5,222 bases of DNA from Burkholderiaceae bacterium (GTDB lineage: Bacteria; Pseudomonadota; Gammaproteobacteria; Burkholderiales; Burkholderiaceae). Shown one piece after another: positions 1 through 5,222 of this stretch. The stretch covers positions 1 to 5,222 of the forward strand of contig CANHDS010000056.1 of the NCBI GenBank assembly GCA_947459465.1, given 5' to 3'. The translations under genes were made by a program, and so were the position numbers. Each line of letters begins with the position of its first letter. Within the stretch, counting starts at the first letter, position 1. The notes below the pieces were generated by a model. That model saw only the letters and a list, made by a program, of their open reading frames with translations. It did no database searches and was not told the DNA's origin.

Positions 1-996
1 CAATCCATTTGCATTGATCTGCGCCAATCTGAAGGGCAGGATGTTGTACGACGTTTAGCCCAAGAGGCTGATGTTCTAATCGAAAACTTTCGACCCGGCA
101 CCATGGAGAAATGGGGTATGGGATGGGATGCATTGCATGCCTTAAATCCAAAGTTGATCATGTTACGTGTCTCTGGCTACGGACAAGACGGACCACGTCG
201 TGACGAGCCTGGTTTTGCAGCAATTGCGGAAGCAACTGCGGGATTGCGTTACCTAACCGGCCACCCTGGGCAAGTACCCGCTCGTGCGGGCTTATCGCTA
301 GGCGATACCATCGCTGGTTTGCATGGTGCACTGGGCGTTTTACTTGCACTCTATGAGCGTGATGCTAGAGGTGGCCAAGGGCAGATGATTGATATGGCGC
401 TCTACGAAGCGGTTTTTAATCTCACCGAAAGTCTCTTGCCCGAGTACCATGTCTTTGGAGCAATCCGTCAGCCAGCCGGCGGTGCTCTGCCAGGCATTGC
501 CCCATCAAACGCCTATCCATGTAGCGATGGCCAATATGTATTAATTGCCGCCAATGGAGATTCGTTATTTAAGCGCTTAATGGATTTGATGGGTCGCAAT
601 GATTTAGGTAATGACCCCGAGCTGGCACGCAACGATGGGCGGGCTAAGTGTGCCGACGTAATTGATGAGGCAATTGGACAATGGACAAGTCAGCGTACCC
701 TCGAAGAGATTCTGCTAGCGTTACAGAGTATTTCTGTTCCTGCAGGGCGCATCTACAGTGCAAAAGATATTGCGCAGGATCCTCACTACCGCGCACGTGG
801 AGTGATTGAAACGATTGAGAGTGCTGAGGGGTTGAAAGTGGAGATGCCAGGCATTATTCCTAAGCTCTCCCAAAATCCTGGACAAATTCGGTATCGTGCC
901 CCAACGCTTGGGGAGCATACTGAATCCGTTCTGCTGAAACATGGATTTACTGCAGAGCAGATTAAGACCTTGAAGAACGCTGGCGTACTTCAGTAA
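1..996 (+). CDS. CaiB/BaiF family (class III) CoA-transferase, 5'-truncated by window edge
   Basis: Class III CoA-transferases move CoA between carboxylic acids through an enzyme-bound aspartyl intermediate and act in the cytoplasm. The frame is open from base 1, and the visible 331 residues lack roughly the first 60-80 of a usual 380-410 residue protein. Seen: ENFRPG at visible residues 28-33, the SGYGQDGP segment at about 58-65, and GLSLGDTIAGLHG around Asp102 (codon 304-306), which sits where the family places its catalytic aspartate. The C-terminal part has the typical VPAGRIYSAKDIAQDPHYRARG segment type (about 246-267) and a late GEHTESVL segment. The ATG at 103 is internal, because the conserved ENFRPG lies upstream of it. 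The substrate cannot be read from sequence; formyl-CoA, succinyl-CoA:dicarboxylate or other acyl-CoA transfers are all possible. The stop overlaps the start of the next gene by one base. Family assignment is firm; the specific reaction is open. Confidence 0.92.
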   Translation, partial: QSICIDLRQSEGQDVVRRLAQEADVLIENFRPGTMEKWGMGWDALHALNPKLIMLRVSGYGQDGPRRDEPGFAAIAEATAGLRYLTGHPGQVPARAGLSLGDTIAGLHGALGVLLALYERDARGGQGQMIDMALYEAVFNLTESLLPEYHVFGAIRQPAGGALPGIAPSNAYPCSDGQYVLIAANGDSLFKRLMDLMGRNDLGNDPELARNDGRAKCADVIDEAIGQWTSQRTLEEILLALQSISVPAGRIYSAKDIAQDPHYRARGVIETIESAEGLKVEMPGIIPKLSQNPGQIRYRAPTLGEHTESVLLKHGFTAEQIKTLKNAGVLQ

Positions 997-1496
997 TGGA
1001 AGCCCTTATTCATTCTGTAATGGATTGGTTTGGTATGCCCACCGTGGGTCTACCTGCGGTATTTATTGTGGCGGCGGTATCCGCCACGTTAATTCCGATG
1101 GGCTCCGAACCCGTTTTATTTGCCTATGTCAGTTTAAATCCAGAGGATTATTGGTTGGCGATTGGTATGGCAACCCTTGGCAATACCTTGGGTGGGATGA
1201 TTAACTGGTGGTTGGGATTGCTCGCTCGAAACACCTATGAGTCATTGCGAGGAGAAACTCATTCACGCGCACAAGCCTGGCTTGAAAAACGAGGGCCACC
1301 GATGTTGTTACTCTCGTGGCTGCCAATCATTGGCGATCCTTTATGCTTGGTTGCAGGCTGGCTACGCCTGAAATGGCTACCATGCCTGATTTATATGGCC
1401 ATTGGTAAGTTACTTCGTTACATTACCCTCACATGGTTACTAACCTCCATACCCAAGTCCTTTTGGCAAGAATTAGGACGCCTAGTAGGTCTATGA
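996..1496 (+). CDS. yqaA: YqaA family (DedA/VTT-related) inner membrane protein
   Basis: A small polytopic membrane protein of 166 residues, slightly longer than the approximately 142-residue E. coli YqaA. Hydrophobic stretches lie at about 18-36, 52-76, 102-122 and 128-150. Family hallmarks seen: the polar-interrupted PMGSEPVL at 34-41, GNTLGG at 62-67, LLSWLPIIGDPLCLVAGW at about 104-121, and GKLLRY at 137-142, all of which resemble my recollection of E. coli YqaA. The wider DedA/SNARE-associated (VTT) superfamily is linked to membrane lipid transport and envelope homeostasis, but YqaA itself has no settled function, so none is assigned. The ATG overlaps the upstream stop as TAATG and no strong Shine-Dalgarno sequence is close by, which suggests translational coupling to the CoA-transferase. 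The 40 bases to the next gene leave room for cotranscription. Confidence 0.9.
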   Translation: MEALIHSVMDWFGMPTVGLPAVFIVAAVSATLIPMGSEPVLFAYVSLNPEDYWLAIGMATLGNTLGGMINWWLGLLARNTYESLRGETHSRAQAWLEKRGPPMLLLSWLPIIGDPLCLVAGWLRLKWLPCLIYMAIGKLLRYITLTWLLTSIPKSFWQELGRLVGL

Positions 1497-1523
1497 GAAG
1501 ATAATTCTTTTATTAGATTAAAC

Positions 1524-1528
1524 GAGGG
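1524..1528 (+). promoter_or_regulatory. ribosome binding site of D-3-hydroxybutyrate dehydrogenase
   Basis: GAGGG lies 8 bases before the ATG at 1537, a good Shine-Dalgarno sequence. It supports this start over other ATGs nearby and shows that the gene can be translated independently of the upstream membrane protein. Confidence 0.7.
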
Positions 1529-1536
1529 TTGTCAGG

Positions 1537-2310
1537 ATGGTTCTAAAGGGTAAAACCGCCTTAGTCACGGGCTCAACGAGCGGCATTGGTCTAGCGATGG
1601 CTAAAGCCATGGCCGCCCAAGGCGCCAATGTCATGATGAATGGGTTTGGTGAGAAGGATGCAGCGATCGCCGAGGTCAAGGCTTATGGGGTAGAAGTGGA
1701 TTATCACGGTGCGGATATGAGTAAGCCCGATGAGATCGCACAGCTGATTGCTGCCACTGAAAAACGCTTTGGAACAATTGATGTGCTCATTAATAATGCT
1801 GGGATTCAGCATGTCGCAAGCGTAGAAGATTTTCCTGTAGAGCGCTGGGATGCAGTAATTGCAATTAATCTAAGCTCGGCATTTCATGCAACGCGCTTGG
1901 CGCTACCGGGAATGAAAGAACGCAATTGGGGCCGAATTATCAACATTGCCTCCGTCCATGGCCTGGTTGCCTCAATTCAGAAAGCAGCATATGTCGCAGC
2001 TAAGCACGGCATTATCGGTTTAACGAAGGTGGTTGCGCTAGAGACTGCCCGTACTGGAGTGACTTGTAATGCAATTTGCCCAGGCTGGGTGTTAACCCCC
2101 TTAGTACAAAAGCAAGTCGATGCTCGCGCGGAGCGTGAGAAGATTTCGAATGACGCAGCTAAATTAGCGCTGGTCTCTGAGAAGCAACCCTCGGGCGAGT
2201 TTGTAAAGCCGGAGCAACTCGCTGCACTGGCCGTGTTTCTCTGTGGACCGGATGCATCAGAAGTCCGTGGCGCTGCTTGGAATATGGATGGTGGCTGGAC
2301 AGCGCAATAA
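1537..2310 (+). CDS. bdhA: D-3-hydroxybutyrate dehydrogenase (short-chain dehydrogenase)
   Basis: Catalyses (R)-3-hydroxybutyrate + NAD+ = acetoacetate + NADH in the cytoplasm, the step that feeds polyhydroxybutyrate breakdown products or external hydroxybutyrate into central metabolism. The 257 residues are a classical SDR: nucleotide-binding TGSTSGIG at 11-18, NNAG at 86-89, catalytic tetrad Asn111, Ser139, Tyr152 and Lys156, and PGWV at 182-185. Substrate-site residues known from the Pseudomonas fragi enzyme (Gln94, His144, Lys152, Trp187, Gln196, Trp257) appear at a constant offset of three: Gln91, His141, Lys149, Trp184, Gln193 and Trp254. That register makes this a true hydroxybutyrate dehydrogenase rather than a generic SDR. 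The symbol hbdH is also used. A GAGGG ribosome site supports the start. It lies 37 bases before ndh, whose product could reoxidise the NADH made here. No PHB synthase or depolymerase is in view. Confidence 0.95.
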   Translation: MVLKGKTALVTGSTSGIGLAMAKAMAAQGANVMMNGFGEKDAAIAEVKAYGVEVDYHGADMSKPDEIAQLIAATEKRFGTIDVLINNAGIQHVASVEDFPVERWDAVIAINLSSAFHATRLALPGMKERNWGRIINIASVHGLVASIQKAAYVAAKHGIIGLTKVVALETARTGVTCNAICPGWVLTPLVQKQVDARAEREKISNDAAKLALVSEKQPSGEFVKPEQLAALAVFLCGPDASEVRGAAWNMDGGWTAQ

Positions 2311-2330
2311 TCCAATGAATCATTATTATT

Positions 2331-2340
2331 AAAAGAAGAA
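2331..2340 (+). promoter_or_regulatory. purine-rich ribosome binding region of ndh
   Basis: The run AAAAGAAGAA ends 7 bases before the ATG at 2348. It is a weak, G-poor Shine-Dalgarno-like sequence, but it is the only candidate and is well placed. The nucleotide-binding strand begins two residues after this ATG, so no later start is reasonable. Confidence 0.5.
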
Positions 2341-2347
2341 CGCTGTA

Positions 2348-3676
2348 ATGCATCGAATCGTCATCGTAGGTGGTGGAGCAGGAGGGCTGGAACTGGCTAC
2401 TCGTTTAGGTGATCGTTATGGCTCTCGCAAAGGAAAAACCGGAAAGCTATCCGTTACGCTGATTGACAAAAATCGCACCCATATATGGAAGCCCAAACTG
2501 CACGAGATTGCAGCGGGCAGTATGGATCTGGGTGATCATGAAGTGGACTATATTGCTCAAGCACACTGGCATCACTTTACCTACCGAATTGGTGAAATGA
2601 TCGGTTTGGATCGCGACCGCAAAGAGGTCATTGTTGCGCCGTATCGGGATCATCTTGGTATTGAAATTACTCCGCAACGCTCCATTCCCTATGACATCTT
2701 GATCATGAGTATTGGTAGCCTTAGCAATGACTTTGCTACTCCTGGGGTTGAGGAATACGCTTTGCGCTTAGAGTCTCAAGACGATGCCAAAAACTTTCAT
2801 CACCAAATGCTCAATGCGATTATTCGGGCACAGGCACAAAGCAATCCGCTCTCACCTGATCAATTGCATGTGGCTATCATTGGGGCGGGGGCGACTGGCG
2901 TCGAGCTTGCTGCTGAACTGCATCGCACTACCCGAGAAGTTGTTTCGTATGGCCTTGATCGGGTGGATCCCAATAAAGATTTGAAGGTCAGTGTGATCGA
3001 GGCTGCCCCCCGAATCTTGCCAGCACTACCAGCACGTCTATCAACCGCAACCGAAGCTTTATTGCAAAAGATGGGTGTTGAGGTCATTACAAATAAGAAA
3101 GTGGCGCGGGTGTTTCCAAAAGAGGTGCAGTTTAGTGATAACACGAGCTTGCCTGCGGAGCTGATTGTTTGGGCAGCCGGTGTTAAGGCCCCTGATTTTT
3201 TAAAAGACATTGCCGGTTTAGAAACAAATCGAATTAATCAACTTGTGGTGCTACCGACTCTGCAAACCACGCGTGATCCCGATATCTTTGCGATGGGCGA
3301 TTGCGCAGCCTGCCCTTGGCCAGAGGCGAACGAGGGGCAGGGTGGAATTGTGCCACCCCGTGCGCAGGCTGCTCATCAACAAGCCTCCCATTTGTTTAAA
3401 CAAATCCAGTTACGTCTAGAAAACAAACCTCTTAAGCCATATCACTACCGCGATTTTGGTTCTTTAGTATCACTTGGAAAGTACAGCACGGTTGGCAATA
3501 TGATGGGTGGCCTAATTGGCGGCAGCCTAATGATTGAAGGCGTCTTTGCCAAACTGATGTATTTATCTTTGTACAAAATGCATGAGTTGGCGTTGCATGG
3601 CTGGGCAAAAGTGAGTCTCGATACGTTAGCGCGCATGATTACGCGGCGTACCGAGCCCCACGTTAAATTACATTAA
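2348..3676 (+). CDS. ndh: type II NADH:quinone oxidoreductase (NDH-2)
   Basis: Oxidises NADH and reduces ubiquinone through FAD at the inner face of the cytoplasmic membrane, without proton pumping. The 442 residues compare with 434 for E. coli Ndh. Seen in order: FAD-binding GGGAGG at 8-13; the WKPKLHEIAAGS segment near 47-58; a second dinucleotide fold (NADH) with GAGATG at 179-184 and Glu186; WAAGVKAPDFL at about 276-286; GLETNRINQLVV with PTLQTTRDPDIFAMGD, placing the FAD-contacting Gly-Asp at 317-318; and the quinone-site AQAAHQQ at 339-345. The C-terminal 70 residues contain a GGLIGGSLMIEG stretch and amphipathic helices with basic residues, the usual peripheral membrane anchor, and end in KLH as E. 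coli Ndh does from memory. It lacks the long EF-hand insert of plant and fungal forms. Its stop shares TTAA with the convergent dioxygenase gene. The partner oxidase may be the bd-type enzyme encoded at 4402. Confidence 0.96.
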   Translation: MHRIVIVGGGAGGLELATRLGDRYGSRKGKTGKLSVTLIDKNRTHIWKPKLHEIAAGSMDLGDHEVDYIAQAHWHHFTYRIGEMIGLDRDRKEVIVAPYRDHLGIEITPQRSIPYDILIMSIGSLSNDFATPGVEEYALRLESQDDAKNFHHQMLNAIIRAQAQSNPLSPDQLHVAIIGAGATGVELAAELHRTTREVVSYGLDRVDPNKDLKVSVIEAAPRILPALPARLSTATEALLQKMGVEVITNKKVARVFPKEVQFSDNTSLPAELIVWAAGVKAPDFLKDIAGLETNRINQLVVLPTLQTTRDPDIFAMGDCAACPWPEANEGQGGIVPPRAQAAHQQASHLFKQIQLRLENKPLKPYHYRDFGSLVSLGKYSTVGNMMGGLIGGSLMIEGVFAKLMYLSLYKMHELALHGWAKVSLDTLARMITRRTEPHVKLH

Positions 3677-4299
3677 TTCAGTTCAGCGCGAACTTGGGCA
3701 GAGCGATCCCAAAGATTAGGGATCTGCGATGAGGAGTAACCCGAGACAAAGTTTTTGACTGATCCGGTTTGCACGTCGTAGACGTGGCGTTTGACGGCCC
3801 CAATATTGCCACCATAAACATGAATACTGATCGAGGGTTGATCGTCAAAGGCGTTCTTCACAATATGAATATCCCCAATACTTGGGCTGACCTCATCTAC
3901 ATCTCCAGGCAATAAAGTTTCTTCGTGACCAATGACCTCTAATTGACCAGCAGAATTGCGTGCATACCGTTGGCCTTTTTCAGAACCCCGCAACATGCCA
4001 ATGAGACCCCAGACCATGTGATCATGAATGGGAGTAGCTTGGCCTGGACCCCAAACAAAACTAACGACCGAGAATCGCTCTAGTGGGTCAGCATGTAATA
4101 AATACTGCTGGTAATACTGAGGGTGGGGAACCGCGCAGAAATCTGGCAGCCAACTGTCGGTCTTGATTAAGTCTTGCAATAAAACCTTCGCTTTGGGCCG
4201 AACAATGTCCTCGGCTTGAGTCTCACCCACGAGTTGGGTCATTTGAGCCACAAAATGCCGTAGCGGGGCAATTTGATCAAATTGTGCTGAATTCACCAT
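3673..4299 (-). CDS. Gln-type cysteine dioxygenase-family enzyme, probable 3-mercaptopropionate dioxygenase
   Basis: A mononuclear iron cupin of 208 residues that adds O2 to a thiol to give a sulfinic acid in the cytoplasm. Iron ligands: His92 and His94 (PIHDH) and His145 (GDIH). The Ser158-His160-Tyr162 triad is present (SISIHVYGGNIG). Against the Pseudomonas aeruginosa 3-mercaptopropionate dioxygenase, as I recall its numbering (Gln62, His89, His91, Gly95, His142, Ser155, His157, Tyr159), every residue matches at an offset of three, including Gln65 (QQYLLH) and Gly98. Mammalian cysteine dioxygenase has Arg60 and Cys93 at those places; here the arginine is replaced and the Cys-Tyr crosslink cannot form. 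3-Mercaptopropionate is therefore the likelier substrate, giving 3-sulfinopropionate, though many annotation pipelines would write cysteine dioxygenase. The start fits family length. No Shine-Dalgarno sequence precedes it; see the promoter entry. The downstream ATG at Met20 would remove conserved-length sequence. Confidence 0.93.
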   Translation of the reverse strand: MVNSAQFDQIAPLRHFVAQMTQLVGETQAEDIVRPKAKVLLQDLIKTDSWLPDFCAVPHPQYYQQYLLHADPLERFSVVSFVWGPGQATPIHDHMVWGLIGMLRGSEKGQRYARNSAGQLEVIGHEETLLPGDVDEVSPSIGDIHIVKNAFDDQPSISIHVYGGNIGAVKRHVYDVQTGSVKNFVSGYSSSQIPNLWDRSAQVRAELN

Positions 4300-4305
4300 A
4301 CATTA

Positions 4306-4334
4306 ATTATATGAATACTTTACTAATTTACTAA
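4306..4334 (-). promoter_or_regulatory. candidate promoter of the thiol dioxygenase gene, possibly leaderless
   Basis: On the minus strand a perfect TATAAT (plus positions 4306-4311) lies 6 bases upstream of the ATG at 4299. A weak -35-like TTAGTA (4329-4334, 3 of 6 consensus matches) sits 17 bases further upstream. Normal spacing from the -10 box would put transcription start at or within a base or two of the ATG, and no ribosome binding site is visible, so the message may be leaderless. The hexamers are seen; promoter function and start point are inferred. AT-rich sequence can produce such boxes by chance. Confidence 0.45.
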
Positions 4335-4338
4335 GTAA
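4328..4338. repeat. 11-bp inverted repeat TTACT-N-AGTAA, possible operator
   Basis: A perfect inverted repeat with 5-base arms and a 1-base centre lies between the divergent dioxygenase and oxidase genes and overlaps the putative -35 region of the dioxygenase promoter. A regulator binding here could affect one or both genes. The arms are short and AT-rich, so chance is a real alternative. A short direct repeat CTAATTT (4323-4329 and 4342-4348, 19 bases apart) brackets it. Confidence 0.25.
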
Positions 4339-4359
4339 GCGCTAATTTGTGAAGACCCT

Positions 4360-4368
4360 TAAAATAAT
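4360..4368 (+). promoter_or_regulatory. weak -10-like sequence upstream of cydA
   Basis: TAAAATAAT contains two overlapping hexamers (TAAAAT and AATAAT), each with 5 of 6 matches to the sigma70 -10 consensus. No acceptable -35 box is found at 16-18 bases upstream; TTGTGA at 4347-4352 is too close. If used, transcription would begin near 4372-4375, leaving a leader of about 28 bases that contains the ribosome site. No FNR/ANR-type TTGAT-N4-ATCAA site was seen in the 102-base gap. Confidence 0.25.
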
Positions 4369-4389
4369 CGTATTCCAAACATTGAACGC

Positions 4390-4395
4390 GAGGGG
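4390..4395 (+). promoter_or_regulatory. ribosome binding site of cydA
   Basis: GAGGGG lies 6 bases before the ATG at 4402, a strong Shine-Dalgarno sequence. It fixes the start of the oxidase gene. Confidence 0.75.
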
Positions 4396-4401
4396 ATTGT
4401 C

Positions 4402-5222
4402 ATGTTTGACCCCATCATGTTGAGCCGGATCCAGTTTGCTGCCAACATTACTTTTCATATTCTATTTCCAACCATCACGATTGCCTTAGGCTGGGTGCTG
4501 TTTTATTTCAAGATTAAGTTCAATCGGACCGGTGAAGTTTATTGGCAAGAGGCTTATCAATTTTGGGTGAAAGTATTTGCGCTTACCTTCGCCTTGGGAG
4601 TGGTTAGCGGTATTACCATGAGTTTTCAGTTCGGCACGAACTGGCCAGGGTATATGGAGACCGTGGGCAATATTGCCGGACCCCTGCTTGCTTATGAAGT
4701 GCTGACCGCTTTTTTTCTTGAAGCCACGTTCTTAGGCATCATGTTATTTGGTGCAAAGCGGGTCTCGCAACGCGTTCATACCCTAGCAACCTTCTTAGTG
4801 GCCTTCGGTACTACCTTGTCTGCCTTTTGGATCATTGTTCTCAATTCTTGGATGCAAACCCCACAAGGCTTTGAGATGATTGATGGACAGGCCCACGCAG
4901 TAAGTTGGATGGAAATTGTATTTAACCCATCGATGCCGTACCGTTTTGCACACATGATGACTGCATCATTTCTAACGGTATTTTTCCTTCTCGCTGGATT
5001 ATCAGCCTACCGCTATCTGAAAGGTAGTCGTACTCAAGCAAATAAAGCGATTCTTAAGTTTGGCATTGTGGCAGCTGCGATTGTGACCCCCATCCAGATT
5101 TTTTTAGGAGATATGCACGGTCTTAACACTCTCAAATACCAACCTGCTAAATTGGCGGCGATGGAAGGAATTTGGGAGACTGGTAATGGTGTGCCTGCTG
5201 TTTTATTTGCCATCCCCGATGA
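4402..5222 (+). CDS. cydA: cytochrome bd ubiquinol oxidase subunit I, CIO-like, 3'-truncated by window edge
   Basis: Subunit I of the quinol-oxidising terminal oxidase that reduces O2 to water in the inner membrane. It carries haem b558 and, with b595 and d, the oxygen site. The frame is open from 4402 to the window end: 273 codons of a protein usually 450-520 long. Seen: His19 (FHILFPT), matching the E. coli b595 ligand; Glu99 and Glu107 of the proton channel (YEVLTAFFLEATFLG, 98-112); His184 (YRFAHMM), equivalent to b558 ligand His186; and a Q-loop start with GDMHGLNT at 236-243 and QPAKLAAMEG at 247-256. NSWMQTPQGFEMIDG at 148-162 and the HGLNT...QPAK...MEG segment resemble cyanide-insensitive oxidases (CioA of Pseudomonas) more than E. 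coli CydA, so cioA may be the better name. The second b558 ligand (Met393 in E. coli) and the Q-loop length lie outside the window. Subunit II (cydB/cioB) would be expected just downstream. Confidence 0.95.
   Translation, partial: MFDPIMLSRIQFAANITFHILFPTITIALGWVLFYFKIKFNRTGEVYWQEAYQFWVKVFALTFALGVVSGITMSFQFGTNWPGYMETVGNIAGPLLAYEVLTAFFLEATFLGIMLFGAKRVSQRVHTLATFLVAFGTTLSAFWIIVLNSWMQTPQGFEMIDGQAHAVSWMEIVFNPSMPYRFAHMMTASFLTVFFLLAGLSAYRYLKGSRTQANKAILKFGIVAAAIVTPIQIFLGDMHGLNTLKYQPAKLAAMEGIWETGNGVPAVLFAIPD

Noticed and set aside
103..105. ATG as start of the CoA-transferase
   Set aside because: The frame is open to base 1 and the family segment ENFRPG lies upstream of this codon, so the true start is outside the window.
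1463..1505. Promoter before bdhA from TTGGCA (1463-1468) and GATAAT (1500-1505)
   Set aside because: Each hexamer matches 5 of 6 consensus bases, but they are 31 bases apart, far beyond usable spacing, and neither has a partner at 16-18 bases.
1977..2315. Minus-strand open frame of 112 codons antisense to the hydroxybutyrate dehydrogenase gene
   Set aside because: It lies within a gene whose motifs are firmly identified, and its translation is serine/alanine-rich with no recognisable domain.
2306..2327. AT-rich inverted repeats after bdhA (AATAAT-N10-ATTATT, and AATGA-N-TCATT at 2314-2324) considered as a terminator
   Set aside because: The stems are almost all A-T, and no GC-rich stem or following T-run is present. 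They probably reflect the AT-rich gap; an operator cannot be excluded but has no support.
2860..3210. Minus-strand open frame of 116 codons antisense to ndh
   Set aside because: It is a shadow of the conserved NDH-2 frame; no domain, no ribosome site and no independent support.
3600..3680. Rho-independent terminator for ndh
   Set aside because: The CGCGC/GCGGCG stretch near 3631-3649 forms no convincing stem followed by a T-run.
4301..4303. Alternative ATG for the dioxygenase on the minus strand
   Set aside because: It is out of frame with the conserved cupin sequence; only the ATG at 4297-4299 opens the right frame.

Overview
The window is a compact chromosomal segment from a Gram-negative bacterium, most likely a betaproteobacterium of the Burkholderiales. 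The moderate GC content, short intergenic gaps and gene set (NDH-2, D-3-hydroxybutyrate dehydrogenase, Gln-type thiol dioxygenase, cyanide-insensitive-type bd oxidase) would fit a Polynucleobacter-like freshwater genome. That placement is inferred from gene content and base composition; no marker gene confirms it. No mobile element, RNA gene, CRISPR array or phage gene is visible, and no stretch over 300 bases lacks a gene.

Layout. Positions 1-3676 hold four plus-strand genes: the 3' part of a CaiB/BaiF-type CoA-transferase (start outside the window), a YqaA-family membrane protein joined to it by a TAATG stop/start overlap, a D-3-hydroxybutyrate dehydrogenase, and a type II NADH:quinone oxidoreductase (ndh). 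The gaps are -1, 40 and 37 bases, with no convincing terminator between them, so they may be one transcription unit. Positions 3673-4299 hold a minus-strand cupin thiol dioxygenase whose stop codon overlaps that of ndh in a shared TTAA. From 4402 to the window end runs the 5' two thirds or so of cytochrome bd oxidase subunit I, divergent from the dioxygenase across a 102-base regulatory gap.

How the genes may work together. Hydroxybutyrate dehydrogenase makes NADH. NDH-2 passes its electrons to the quinone pool without pumping protons. The bd-type oxidase returns electrons from quinol to oxygen without pumping, although it still generates charge separation. Together these suggest a fast, weakly coupled respiratory branch beside acyl-CoA and ketone-body metabolism. 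The dioxygenase carries the residues of the Gln-type (3-mercaptopropionate) subgroup rather than those of Arg-type cysteine dioxygenase, so it probably oxidises an organic thiol to a sulfinic acid.

The gene content is largely ordinary and I see no undescribed multi-gene system. The points most worth a second look are a possible leaderless transcript for the dioxygenase, the shared TTAA stop, the small inverted repeat in the divergent promoter region, and the CIO-like character of the oxidase.
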